39,524 bases of DNA, taken from assembly GCA_002347185.1 (NCBI GenBank), contig DDXK01000007.1, positions 1 through 39,524 on the forward strand, read 5' to 3'. Below the pieces are notes generated by a model that worked only from the letters and a program-made list of their open reading frames with translations, had not been told where the DNA came from and did no database searches. This stretch comes from Desulfobulbaceae bacterium UBA2262. Its GTDB lineage: Bacteria > Desulfobacterota > Desulfobulbia > Desulfobulbales > Desulfurivibrionaceae. A program made the translations under genes and the position numbers. Shown here in pieces: positions 1 to 7,739 of the stretch (its first letter is position 1; the number at the start of each line of letters is the position of its first letter).

Positions 1-1
1 A

Positions 2-862
2 ACGGAGGACAACCAGCAGGATCTGGTGGCCTCCATCTTCGCGGCCAAGGCATTTCTTGAGGAAGGCGTAAAACCGGCATTCTCGGTGGGGCTCGCCTTC
101 GTTGCCGATGAGGAAACATCGAGCAGCAAAGGGCTCGTCTACCTCCTGGGCATGAAGAAAAAGCTCTTTAAAAAGGATGATATCATCGTTGTTCCCGACT
201 TCGGCAACGAGGAGGGATCGATGATCGAGGTGGCAGAAAAAAGCCTTCTCTGGTTGCGGGTGAAAACCGTGGGCGCGCAATGTCACGCGAGCAGGCCGGG
301 ACTGGGGAGAAACGCTTTTGCCGCCGCGTCGCATTTCATCACGAAATTGCGTGATCTGTACCGCATCTTCGACAGGGTTGACTCCCTCTATACCCCCCCC
401 ACGAGCACCTTCGAACCCACGAAAAAAGAGGCCAATGTCCCCAATATCAACACGATACCGGGGGATGACGTATTCTATCTCGATTGCCGGATTCTCCCCG
501 ACTGTGATCTGGTGCAGGTCATGTCGCGTATGCGCTCCATGGCGGACGAGGTCGAAGAATCTTTCGACGTCGCCATCGATATCGTTCCCGTTCAGACGGT
601 GGAGGCGCCCCCTCCCACGGATGTGAACGCGCCGGTTGTGAAGGCTCTGGCGAAAGCTGTGCGGGAAGTGTATGGTGTGGACGCCCATCCAGGAGGAATC
701 GGCGGCGGCACCGTGGCGGCACCCCTCCGAGAGAAGGGTTACCAGGCGGCGGTATGGAGCAGGCTGGGCGGAATGGCGCACCAGCCGAATGAGTACTGCT
801 TCATTTCCAATATGATAGGGAACGCAAAGGTCTTCGCCCATCTCTTCCTCGGGCGGACGTGA
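2..862 (+). CDS. M20 family metallopeptidase (ArgE/DapE-like), 5' end cut by window edge
   Basis: Cytoplasmic zinc-dependent amidohydrolase/peptidase of the M20 (ArgE/DapE/CPG2) family; the substrate cannot be named from sequence. The frame is already open at base 2 (TEDNQQDLV...), so the GTG at position 26 is not a true start and the N-terminal part of the catalytic domain lies outside the window. Visible family features are EDNQQ, which belongs to the metal-site region, the DEE segment (VADEETSS) with the catalytic Glu and a neighbouring metal-ligand Glu, and the aspartate in VVPDFG. The dimerisation domain starts near KSLLWLRVKTVG, with the conserved HASRPGLGRNA motif. The C-terminal ligand His lies in MAHQPNEY. 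The stop is 29 bp before the start of the next gene, in the same direction. The family call is firm; the usual database label of succinyl-diaminopimelate desuccinylase would be unsafe here. Confidence 0.85.
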   Translation, partial: TEDNQQDLVASIFAAKAFLEEGVKPAFSVGLAFVADEETSSSKGLVYLLGMKKKLFKKDDIIVVPDFGNEEGSMIEVAEKSLLWLRVKTVGAQCHASRPGLGRNAFAAASHFITKLRDLYRIFDRVDSLYTPPTSTFEPTKKEANVPNINTIPGDDVFYLDCRILPDCDLVQVMSRMRSMADEVEESFDVAIDIVPVQTVEAPPPTDVNAPVVKALAKAVREVYGVDAHPGGIGGGTVAAPLREKGYQAAVWSRLGGMAHQPNEYCFISNMIGNAKVFAHLFLGRT

Positions 863-891
863 GAAACTCGTTGTTACAGAAGGAGACGCAG

Positions 892-1401
892 ATGAAACAA
901 ACGAAGGCTTCAGGAAACGCCAAGAGGGTGGTGATCCTTGAAAAAGACAGCCGTTTTCTCTCCGATATGAGAGACGCCCTGCGGGGAGATCCCGAGTTGC
1001 AGATCATCGGCGAGGGCACCGATCTGCCCCGGGCAACCGCGCTTCTCACGGATGAGTTGGACGAGGCGCCCGACATCATCATAGCCGGTCTTGACCTCCT
1101 CAAGGAGGCCGTGCTCCGCAACCTGGATGGCCTCATGGCGCTGAAGGATAAGATGCCGGGGACCCGGCTTATCGTCACGAGCGACCGATACGCGGATGAA
1201 GAGATATTCCGCATGATACACGAGGGGATCCGAGGTTTTTTTCTCAAGGGAACACCCCCCGCCCTTATCACAAAATGCGTGCGTGTGGCGCTCTCAGGCG
1301 GGATGTGGATGGACAACGCCTTTATCGCCCGAGTTTTTGAAGCGGTAGCAAACCGGGATGAAAAGACCGGCAAGGGGTCATCCCGGAATGGGACCGTATG
1401 A
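892..1401 (+). CDS. Stand-alone receiver-domain protein with degenerate phospho-site
   Basis: A 169-residue CheY-like receiver domain with no output domain. ATG 892 is chosen over the upstream GTG 859 because it has an AAGGAG ribosome-binding site at 880-885. The fold signature is visible: acidic pocket region (ILEKDSRFL), beta-3 (PDIIIAGLDLL), beta-4 (TRLIVTSDR) and the conserved Lys of beta-5 (GFFLKG). Beta-3 places Gly where the phospho-accepting Asp normally sits; the next Asp is two residues later, so classical phosphorylation is doubtful. It is clearly paralogous to the next gene (shared EEIFRM, GFF.KG, IKCVRV and MWMD/IWMD blocks) but lacks that protein's DNA-binding tail. It may titrate or heterodimerise with its paralogue, or respond to something other than phosphate; that is inference. 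Confidence 0.8.
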   Translation: MKQTKASGNAKRVVILEKDSRFLSDMRDALRGDPELQIIGEGTDLPRATALLTDELDEAPDIIIAGLDLLKEAVLRNLDGLMALKDKMPGTRLIVTSDRYADEEIFRMIHEGIRGFFLKGTPPALITKCVRVALSGGMWMDNAFIARVFEAVANRDEKTGKGSSRNGTV

Positions 1402-1473
1402 CAAAATCTCTCCGATTGGTTTTGAATGAACAGATGACACTCGGGGGTTTATTGCGTGATTGAGGAGGTTTTT

Positions 1474-2217
1474 ATGGAAAAAGAACAGAGAGTTGAAGGG
1501 GACAAAATCAAGATCGTCATCTTTGACGAAGACACCCCTTTCGTACATAAGCTGAAAGAAGTCATACAGGCGGCCCCCGATATCGAGATCATTGACGTGC
1601 GGAGGAATATGGAGAGCGCCAAAGAATTCCTGCTCGGGGTCCAGGCGCCTATCAATCTGATCCTCGTCAGTTTCAACATACTCAAAGAGGTCGTGGCGTC
1701 CGACATGGGCACGCTTTTAAAATTAAAGACGACTCTTCCCGGCACACGGGTCGTCGTCATGGGGGAAAGGTACGCCGAAGAAGAAATATTCCGGATGGTG
1801 GAAGAAGGAATCAAAGGCTTCTTCGTCAAGGGCGATATCTCATCGGATTTTATTATCAAGTGCATACGGGTCGTTGCGGCAGGCCAGATATGGATGGACT
1901 CGAATCTTGTCAGCCGGGTCTTTGAGGAGTTCTCCCGCTATTACAGCGAGGCTGAGGGAAAACTCAGAGCACCGTCACCCGAAGAAACGGACCGACTTGC
2001 CCTCCTCACCAAGAGAGAGATGGAACTGCTTGAACTGGTTTCCATGAGCCTCAAGAACGACGAGATAGCGAATCGTCTCTTCATCAGCACCAAGACGGTC
2101 AAGACCCACATCCGGAATATATTCGAGAAGCTGGGGTCCCGTAACAGGGTTGATGCCACACTCCTCTACATCGGCGCGTCAAAGCGGCAGGCGCATGGAG
2201 CAGCCGCTGGAAACTGA
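1474..2217 (+). CDS. LuxR/NarL-type response regulator with degenerate receiver
   Basis: A 247-residue DNA-binding response regulator. ATG 1474 is preceded by GAGGAGG (1463-1469), so the GTG at 1456 is rejected. Residues 10-135 form a receiver; beta-3 reads INLILVSFNIL, with Ser in the usual phospho-Asp position, while the beta-5 Lys (GFFVKG) remains. Residues 180-240 form a LuxR-type HTH (LTKREMELLELVSMSLKN, then NRLFISTKTVKTHIRNIF), which normally binds promoters as a dimer. It sits 72 bp after its HTH-less paralogue and is probably a gene duplication. No sensor kinase is adjacent. The gene ends 26 bp before the convergent rsmA. Its target is unknown; phosphorylation-independent (atypical) activity is likely from the missing Asp, though a nearby acidic residue could substitute. 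Confidence 0.85.
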   Translation: MEKEQRVEGDKIKIVIFDEDTPFVHKLKEVIQAAPDIEIIDVRRNMESAKEFLLGVQAPINLILVSFNILKEVVASDMGTLLKLKTTLPGTRVVVMGERYAEEEIFRMVEEGIKGFFVKGDISSDFIIKCIRVVAAGQIWMDSNLVSRVFEEFSRYYSEAEGKLRAPSPEETDRLALLTKREMELLELVSMSLKNDEIANRLFISTKTVKTHIRNIFEKLGSRNRVDATLLYIGASKRQAHGAAAGN

Positions 2218-2243
2218 ACAGGGTCAGAGGTGACACCTAAGGA

Positions 2244-3092
2244 TTATGAAGATTCGGTGGCCCGGGAAATAATCTCCGAGAGGGTGGCGAATTCCTCGAC
2301 ACTCAGCGTCTCTCCCCTCCGACCGCCGTCTATCCCCGCCTCGCGTAGGAGCGAGAGCGGAGCCACTCCCTTTCCATACAACCGAGGCATTCCCTTCAGG
2401 TTGTTCGCCAGGGTTTTTCTCCTCATGGCGAAAGCCGCCTTTACGGTCTCAACGAAAACATCATCATTTTCCAGCGGATAGCAGGGTTTTTCCCGCATCT
2501 CCAGCCTCAGAACGGAGGAATCCACCTTCGGCACGGGGTAAAAGCAGGTGGCGGGAACCGTCATCACGTGCCGTACCTTGGCGTACATGGGAAGGATTAC
2601 GGAGAGGATACCGTACGCCTTTGTCCCGGGAGGGGCTGTTATCCGCTCAGCAACTTCCCTCTGAAGCATCAGGGTCGCCGAAGATATGTGATTTCTGAAT
2701 TCGAGCAGACGGAAGATAATCTGGGAAGAGACATTATAGGGGATATTGCCCACGACCTGCACCTTTCCTGACCCGGCCAGGGGAGAGGAAAAGTCATAGC
2801 GCAACACATCCCCCTCGATTATCTCGATGGTGCGCGTTCCCCCGAGTTCGCTTTCCAGAACCTTCACCAGTTTCGGGTCTATTTCAACGGCGATGACCTG
2901 TTTTACCCGCGCCGCGATCATGGCCGTCATGGCTCCCAGCCCCGCGCCGATCTCGACCACCGTGTCTGCCTCGCCGACCTTCGAAGCCTCGACAATCCGG
3001 GATGTTATATTGTTGTCCACGAGAAAGGACTGCCCCAGGTTTTTTACCGGACGGATCCGGTATTTGTTAAGAATCTTGCGGGGGGATTCCAT
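2244..3092 (-). CDS. rsmA: 16S rRNA (A1518/A1519) dimethyltransferase RsmA (KsgA)
   Basis: Dimethylates two adjacent adenines in the loop of helix 45 of 16S rRNA during late 30S assembly, using S-adenosylmethionine. The N-terminus shows the family block NLGQSFLVDNNI. SAM-binding motif I is VVEIGAGLGAMT, the acidic ribose-binding loop is around VIAVEIDPKLV, and the catalytic NIPYNVSSQ motif (NxPY class of adenine N6-methyltransferases) is present. The length of about 282 residues is normal. I chose ATG 3092 because the in-frame TTG 21 bp upstream (3113) adds residues that homologues lack. It lies 3' of tsaD on the same strand with an 87-bp AT-rich gap, a pairing consistent with an operon; the gap also holds TTGTAT and TATATC elements that could form an internal promoter. 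Loss of this enzyme classically gives kasugamycin resistance. Confidence 0.95.
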   Translation of the reverse strand: MESPRKILNKYRIRPVKNLGQSFLVDNNITSRIVEASKVGEADTVVEIGAGLGAMTAMIAARVKQVIAVEIDPKLVKVLESELGGTRTIEIIEGDVLRYDFSSPLAGSGKVQVVGNIPYNVSSQIIFRLLEFRNHISSATLMLQREVAERITAPPGTKAYGILSVILPMYAKVRHVMTVPATCFYPVPKVDSSVLRLEMREKPCYPLENDDVFVETVKAAFAMRRKTLANNLKGMPRLYGKGVAPLSLLREAGIDGGRRGETLSVEEFATLSEIISRATESS

Positions 3093-3200
3093 GGCGTATC
3101 TCAGGGGAATCAACGTTCTTTGAGTTAAAGCGCTTTTTGATATAAAAAATACAACCCCTTAATGACAGGTATTTATTGGAGGTAATGACTCTTTGAAGAA

Positions 3201-4205
3201 TCAGTTGAGCGGCCACCGCGATACCGCGTTGAGGTCGAGGGCATCATGCCTGCCGGCGCGAAGAAGATGGTCGCCCACAACGGCTATCATGGCCGCGTTG
3301 TCGGTGCAGAAGGCGGGCGAGGGCATGAACACCCGCAGGCCGCACTCCTTGCCGCGCCGGAGCAGGGCGGCGCGCAGGCTGGGGTTGGCGGCCACTCCCC
3401 CGGCCAGGGCGAGACGGGTGACCCCGAGGCCCTGCGCGGCCCGTACCGCCTTTTCCACCAGAACCTCGACCACGGCGGCCTCGAAGGAGGCGCAGAGGTC
3501 GGCAAGGGAAAAGGTTTCACCTTTTTCCCTGAGTTGGTGCACATGACAGGCCACCGCGGTTTTCAGGCCGCTGAAGCTGAAGTCGAGGCTCTCCGCCTCC
3601 AGCCAGGCGCGGGGAAAGGCGACGGCCTGCGGGTTGCCTTCGCCGGCGAGCCTGCTGATCGCCGGCCCTCCCGGGTAGGGCAGCCCCAGCAGCTTGCCGA
3701 TCTTATCGAAGGCTTCGCCCGCCGCATCGTCGCGGGTGCGGCCCAACGGGACGAAGGTGAGGGCGTCCTCAATCAGGAAGATGCTGGAGTGGCCGCCCGA
3801 GGCGATCAGGGCGACATAGGGGAATTCCGGTTTTGTCTCCTCGAGAAAGGGGGAAAGCAGGTGGCCGGCAATATGGTCCACGCCCACATGGGGTATGCCG
3901 TGCACGGCGGAGAGGGCCTTGGCGAAGGAAAGGCCGACCAGGAGCGAACCGATCAGGCCCGGCCCCTGGGTCACGGCCAGGCCGTCGATTTCCCGCAGGC
4001 CGACTCCGGCCTGGGCCAGGGCCGCTGCGACCACCGGATAGATGTTCTCCAGATGCTTGCGGGAGGCGAGTTCCGGCACCACTCCGCCATAGAGGCTGTG
4101 CAGCTCCACCTGCGAATTGATCACGCTGCTGAGCAGGGTGTGTCCGTCACGGAGCACGGCGGCGGCCGTTTCGTCGCAGGAGCTTTCGATGCCGAGTATG
4201 AGCAT
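3201..4205 (-). CDS. tsaD: tRNA N6-adenosine threonylcarbamoyltransferase TsaD
   Basis: Transfers threonylcarbamoyl from TC-AMP to A37 of tRNAs reading ANN codons, together with TsaB and TsaE. The 334-residue length is normal. The N-terminus LGIESSCDETAAAV is diagnostic, as is the metal-binding HxxxH at His111 and His115 (DHIAGH). The ASKD/ATPase-fold glycine motifs SGGHS and LAGGVAANPSL are present. The ATG start at 4205 is preceded on the minus strand by weakly purine-rich sequence (GGGACCTCCGCCC). The gene is divergent from moaA, with 374 bp between them, and precedes rsmA on the same strand. It is distinctly more GC-rich than rsmA. Confidence 0.96.
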   Translation of the reverse strand: MLILGIESSCDETAAAVLRDGHTLLSSVINSQVELHSLYGGVVPELASRKHLENIYPVVAAALAQAGVGLREIDGLAVTQGPGLIGSLLVGLSFAKALSAVHGIPHVGVDHIAGHLLSPFLEETKPEFPYVALIASGGHSSIFLIEDALTFVPLGRTRDDAAGEAFDKIGKLLGLPYPGGPAISRLAGEGNPQAVAFPRAWLEAESLDFSFSGLKTAVACHVHQLREKGETFSLADLCASFEAAVVEVLVEKAVRAAQGLGVTRLALAGGVAANPSLRAALLRRGKECGLRVFMPSPAFCTDNAAMIAVVGDHLLRAGRHDALDLNAVSRWPLN

Positions 4206-4579
4206 GGGCGGAGGTCCCAGAGGCGGTGGTTAAGGGAAAACTGATGGCCTTGTGAAAACCAGCCGAACGCGTTGGTCGGTGATGCGAAAACAAGCAGTGA
4301 CGAAGCCTGCCCCGCCGTCGTCGCGGTTTTTTATGGGCAATACTGCCGATGATTGCCAGCGACGTCGACAAAACTGAAAAAGCAGGTTGACGAACCGCCC
4401 GCTCCGGCGTACGCTAACCAGCTCCTGCCGGAAAGGAAGGCCGGGAGCCGCAGCCCGTAGCATCCCCGCCTATTTAGCAGGAATGGCAGAAAAAATCAAA
4501 GGATGTTGCAGCCCGGCGCGGCCGGCGAGCTCCTTTGGGCCAATCTCAGGGAAGTCTGGGCAAGGAGAGCGTTTTTGGC
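4206..4579. promoter_or_regulatory. Divergent tsaD/moaA intergenic region with one weak promoter candidate
   Basis: These 374 bp hold no credible gene. On the plus strand TTGACG (4387-4392), a 17-bp spacer and TACGCT (4410-4415) form a modest sigma70-like candidate for moaA. I looked for the stems of a molybdenum-cofactor riboswitch upstream of moaA and could not assemble them. An AAGGAG at 4562-4567 is the probable moaA ribosome-binding site. Nothing else stands out. Confidence 0.25.
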
Positions 4580-5653
4580 ATGACGGCAACCGGCACGAGA
4601 GCAACACCCCCAATTTCCGCCCCTGGGGTGAATGCGCCGAGCGCGCAGCCCGTCGGGCAGGCGCCTGGCAGGCTCACCGACATGTTTGCCCGCTCCATCA
4701 GCTACCTGCGCATCTCGCTCACCGACCACTGCAATCTCCGCTGCCTCTACTGCACGCCCCGGGATGACCGCGACAAGCTGGAGAGCGGCGAGCTGCTCAG
4801 TTACGAGGAGCTGCTGCGGGTGGTGCGGCTCGCCGTGGGCCTGGGGATCGAAAAGGTCCGGCTCACCGGCGGCGAGCCGCTGGTCCGGCGCGATATCCTC
4901 TCCTTTGCCAGAGAGCTGTCCGCCATCGAGGGGCTCAACGATATCCGGCTCACCACCAACGGCGTGCTCCTGGCCGATTGTGCCGAGGCGCTGCAGCGCG
5001 CCGGGATCAGCAAGCTCAACATCAGCCTCGACACCCTCAGGCCCGAGCGTTTCGCGGCGATCACCGGCGTCGATGCCTTCGCCCGGGTCTGGGAAGGGAT
5101 CGCCAAGGCCCGGGCCCTGGGCTTTTCGCCGCTCAAGCTCAATGTTGTCGCCCTGAAGGGGGTCAACGACGATGAGTTCATCGATTTTGCCAGGCTGACC
5201 CTGACGGAGCCGCTGCAGGTCCGCTTCATCGAGTTCATGCCCATCGGCCCCTCCTCCCTCTGGAACCGGGAAAAATACATCAGCTCCCAGGAGATCATGG
5301 AGCTGCTCCGGCCCCTGGGCGAGCTTGCGGCGGCGCCGGCCAGGCGGATGGACGGCCCGGCCCGCGTCTACCGGCTGCCGGGCGCGGCGGGCAGCCTGGG
5401 TTTCATCAGCCCCATCAGTCACCATTTCTGCGACCGCTGCAACCGGCTGCGCCTCACCTCCGAGGGCAGGCTCCGCTCCTGCCTGCTTTCCGATCGGGAA
5501 ACCGACCTGAAGGCGCGGCTGCGTGGCGGCGCCAGCGACGAGGAGCTCAAGGAGCTCATCGTCGCCACCATTCTGGACAAGCCCAAGGGACACACCCTCT
5601 CCGCGGAAGGGGGGAGCAACTGCCACGGCAGGATGTCGCGCATCGGCGGGTAG
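4580..5653 (+). CDS. moaA: GTP 3',8-cyclase MoaA (molybdenum cofactor synthesis)
   Basis: Radical SAM enzyme that converts GTP to 3',8-cyclo-7,8-dihydro-GTP, the first step of molybdopterin synthesis; MoaC, not in this window, finishes the step. The radical-SAM cluster motif is DHCNLRCLYC, followed by LTGGEPLVRR for SAM binding. The second, substrate-binding cluster is CDRCNRLRL plus the later Cys in LRSCLLS. The chain ends in GG (SRIGG), the conserved C-terminal tail needed for catalysis. The start is uncertain: ATG 4580 has AAGGAG 12 bp upstream and gives a 34-residue extension before the canonical MFARSISYLRIS; ATG 4682 would give the usual length but has no ribosome-binding site. Downstream pheA is convergent, with a 27-bp gap. 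Confidence 0.95.
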   Translation: MTATGTRATPPISAPGVNAPSAQPVGQAPGRLTDMFARSISYLRISLTDHCNLRCLYCTPRDDRDKLESGELLSYEELLRVVRLAVGLGIEKVRLTGGEPLVRRDILSFARELSAIEGLNDIRLTTNGVLLADCAEALQRAGISKLNISLDTLRPERFAAITGVDAFARVWEGIAKARALGFSPLKLNVVALKGVNDDEFIDFARLTLTEPLQVRFIEFMPIGPSSLWNREKYISSQEIMELLRPLGELAAAPARRMDGPARVYRLPGAAGSLGFISPISHHFCDRCNRLRLTSEGRLRSCLLSDRETDLKARLRGGASDEELKELIVATILDKPKGHTLSAEGGSNCHGRMSRIGG

Positions 5654-5680
5654 CCGCCGGCAACGCCGCCTTGTTTTTTC

Positions 5681-6766
5681 TCAGTCGTTGCCGCGCGGGT
5701 AGGAGCCGAGCCACTCGAAGTAGGAGCAGCTCGCCTTGAGCTTTTCGCAGCCCTCCCGGATGATCTCGTCTTCCATATGCCCCAGCATGTCGATGAAAAA
5801 GAGGTAGCGGCCCGGTTCGTCCTTGACCGGCCGGGATTCTATTCTGGTCAGGTTGATGGAGCGCTGGGCGAGGATGGCCAGGGCGTCGTTCAGGGCGCCT
5901 GGCCGGTCCAGCAGGCCGACGAGCAGCGAGGTCTTGTCCTGGCCGCTTCTGGCCGGAGATTCCTTGCCGATCAGCAGAAAGCGGGTGGTGTTGCCCCGGT
6001 AGTCCTCGATGCCCTTGGCCACGGTCTGCAACTGGTAGGTCTTGATGGCAAGCGAGCTGGCAATGGCGGCGACGCTGGGGTTGTCGTGGGCCATTTTCGC
6101 GGCGACTCCGGTGCTGAAGACGTCCTGGGCAGGGATGCCGGGCAGGTGTTTTTTCAGCCACTGCCGGCACTGGGCCAGCGGCTGGGCATGGGAGACCACC
6201 AGCTTGATGTCGGCCAGTTCGCCGGAATGGTTGACCAGGTTGTGGACGATGGGCAGGTTGAGTTCCCCGCAGATCTTGACGTTGTATTTGATGAAGGAGT
6301 CCAGGGTCGAGGTCACCGCGCCCTCGATGGAGTTTTCCACAGGCACGATGCCGTACTCGGTGCGGCCCCGCTCCACCTCGACAAAGGTGTCCTCGATGGT
6401 TTCCATGGGCCGGTAGATGGCGGCGTGCCCGAAATATTTCACCCCGGCCAGATGGGAAAAGGTCGCTTCCGGGCCGAGGTAGGCCACCTCCACCATCTTC
6501 TGGGAGAGGCGGCAGGTGGTGATGATTTCGTGGAAGATGCTGAGCAGGGCCTGCTCGGGAAAGAGGCCCTGGTTCTCGGCGAGCAGACGGTCGAAGATCT
6601 GCCGTTCGCGCAGGGGGTCCCATTTCGCCTTGTTGTGCTTGGTCTTGAGGTCTCCGATCTTTTTGGCACAGAGGAGACGGTCCTTGAGGAGCTTGAGCAC
6701 CTGACTGTCGATGGCGTCGATCTGCTGGCGGACATCGGCCAGGGTGAGGTCTTTTTTCTTTTCCAT
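5681..6766 (-). CDS. pheA: Bifunctional chorismate mutase/prephenate dehydratase (P-protein)
   Basis: Converts chorismate to prephenate and then to phenylpyruvate, committing carbon to phenylalanine. Residues 6-90 are an AroQ-type chorismate mutase (VRQQIDAIDSQVLKLLKDR; later KKIGDLK, then the RERQIFDRLL helix). Residues about 95-270 are prephenate dehydratase (YLGPEATFSHLA; GIVPVENSIEGAV). Residues about 280-350 are an ACT regulatory domain with GALNDAL and the IESRP motif that binds phenylalanine. The length of 361 residues is typical of proteobacterial P-proteins. It starts at ATG 6766 and is divergent from the CBS gene. Feedback inhibition by phenylalanine is expected from the intact ESRP motif. 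Confidence 0.96.
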   Translation of the reverse strand: MEKKKDLTLADVRQQIDAIDSQVLKLLKDRLLCAKKIGDLKTKHNKAKWDPLRERQIFDRLLAENQGLFPEQALLSIFHEIITTCRLSQKMVEVAYLGPEATFSHLAGVKYFGHAAIYRPMETIEDTFVEVERGRTEYGIVPVENSIEGAVTSTLDSFIKYNVKICGELNLPIVHNLVNHSGELADIKLVVSHAQPLAQCRQWLKKHLPGIPAQDVFSTGVAAKMAHDNPSVAAIASSLAIKTYQLQTVAKGIEDYRGNTTRFLLIGKESPARSGQDKTSLLVGLLDRPGALNDALAILAQRSINLTRIESRPVKDEPGRYLFFIDMLGHMEDEIIREGCEKLKASCSYFEWLGSYPRGND

Positions 6767-6975
6767 GGGCTGCTTGCGTTGTGGGTTCGGGGGCGCTGGG
6801 CCGCGTCGCCCCCGGTTTCCGTTCTTTTCGGAAGGGAGGAAGAGGGCCGGCGGTTTTCCTTTCTGGAAACTCGAGAGAGGTTAATCATATCCGGCCGGAA
6901 AATAAAAGGAAAAAGTGTCTGCCCGGCATGGGGGAGAATCCGCGCGGCAAGAGGGACGCCGGGGCCATTAACTTC

Positions 6976-7003
6976 TTGCTTCTCCTGCAAGATAGAGTAT
7001 TCT
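6976..7003 (+). promoter_or_regulatory. Candidate promoter for the CBS/COG1900/LarE run
   Basis: In the 334-bp gap between pheA and the CBS gene, TTGCTT (6976-6981), a 16-bp spacer and TATTCT (6998-7003) face the plus-strand genes. The -10 matches 4 of 6 and the -35 only 3 of 6, so this is a weak call. The rest of the gap (6767-6975 and 7004-7100) shows nothing I can name. Confidence 0.3.
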
Positions 7004-7100
7004 GGCAGGATGAACTCCGGGCTTTGCCGTGTTGTCACTGCAAGGCCCCTTTTATTCGCGGCAAGGGGATCCTTGCCAAACCGATCGCCAGGCCACGACC

Positions 7101-7700
7101 ATGAAAGTGAAAAACTGCATGCAGAAAGACCTGATCACCATCGGCAGGAACGCCCTCCTGCAGGAGGCGGGGGTGCTGATGAAGAAGCACTCCATCCGTC
7201 ACCTGCCCGTGGTCGAGGAGGAGCAGATGGTCGGCTTCATCACGGAAAGCGATCTGCGTCAGTATTCTTTTCCTTCCCTGGAGAAGGATATCTATGTCCA
7301 TGAGGTGATGGTGTTGAACCCCATCACCATCAATGTCAACGCCAGCATCGAGAGCGCGGCCCGCCTCATTCACGATTACAAGATCGGCGGCCTGCCGGTG
7401 CTGGATAAGAAAAAGCTGGTGGGCATCATCACCGCCATCGACCTCATCTCCGCCTTCATCGACATGATGGGGCTGCTGCGGGCCTCGGCGCGCCTCGATG
7501 TGCTGGTCGCCAAGGGCAGCGGCGTCGAGGATGTCACCAGGATAATAAAGGAACACGGCTGCGAGATAATCAGCGTGGCGACGGAGAGCCATTCCTCGCG
7601 CCGGAAGCTCTATTGCTTTCGGCTCGAGAAGGGCGAGATCGACCGGGTGATCGAGGCGTTGGAAGATGCCGGCCACAAGGTCGTCTCGGTGGTGGATTGA
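7101..7700 (+). CDS. CBS-pair protein with C-terminal ACT-like domain
   Basis: A 199-residue soluble protein. Two CBS motifs form a Bateman module: residues 1-60 (VKNCMQKDLITIG, then HLPVVEEEQMVGFITESDL) and residues 70-130 (HEVMVLNPITIN, then GGLPVLDKKKLVGIITAIDL). Residues 137-199 look like an ACT fold. Such AcuB-like proteins sense adenine nucleotides or small ligands and regulate a partner. ATG 7101 is preferred because upstream alternatives encode a non-conserved extension; its ribosome-binding site is poor. It lies 39 bp before the COG1900 gene. In Methanosarcina MA1821 a COG1900 domain and two CBS domains are fused in one protein, so this neighbour may be its split regulatory partner (inference). 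Confidence 0.85.
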   Translation: MKVKNCMQKDLITIGRNALLQEAGVLMKKHSIRHLPVVEEEQMVGFITESDLRQYSFPSLEKDIYVHEVMVLNPITINVNASIESAARLIHDYKIGGLPVLDKKKLVGIITAIDLISAFIDMMGLLRASARLDVLVAKGSGVEDVTRIIKEHGCEIISVATESHSSRRKLYCFRLEKGEIDRVIEALEDAGHKVVSVVD

Positions 7701-7739
7701 AGCGGGCGTATCGCGTTTTGCCGGAAAGGAGCTGCTCCC

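Noticed and set aside
4387..4580. Molybdenum cofactor riboswitch upstream of moaA
   Set aside because: I could not assemble the conserved stems by eye. A covariance search with the Moco RNA model would decide.
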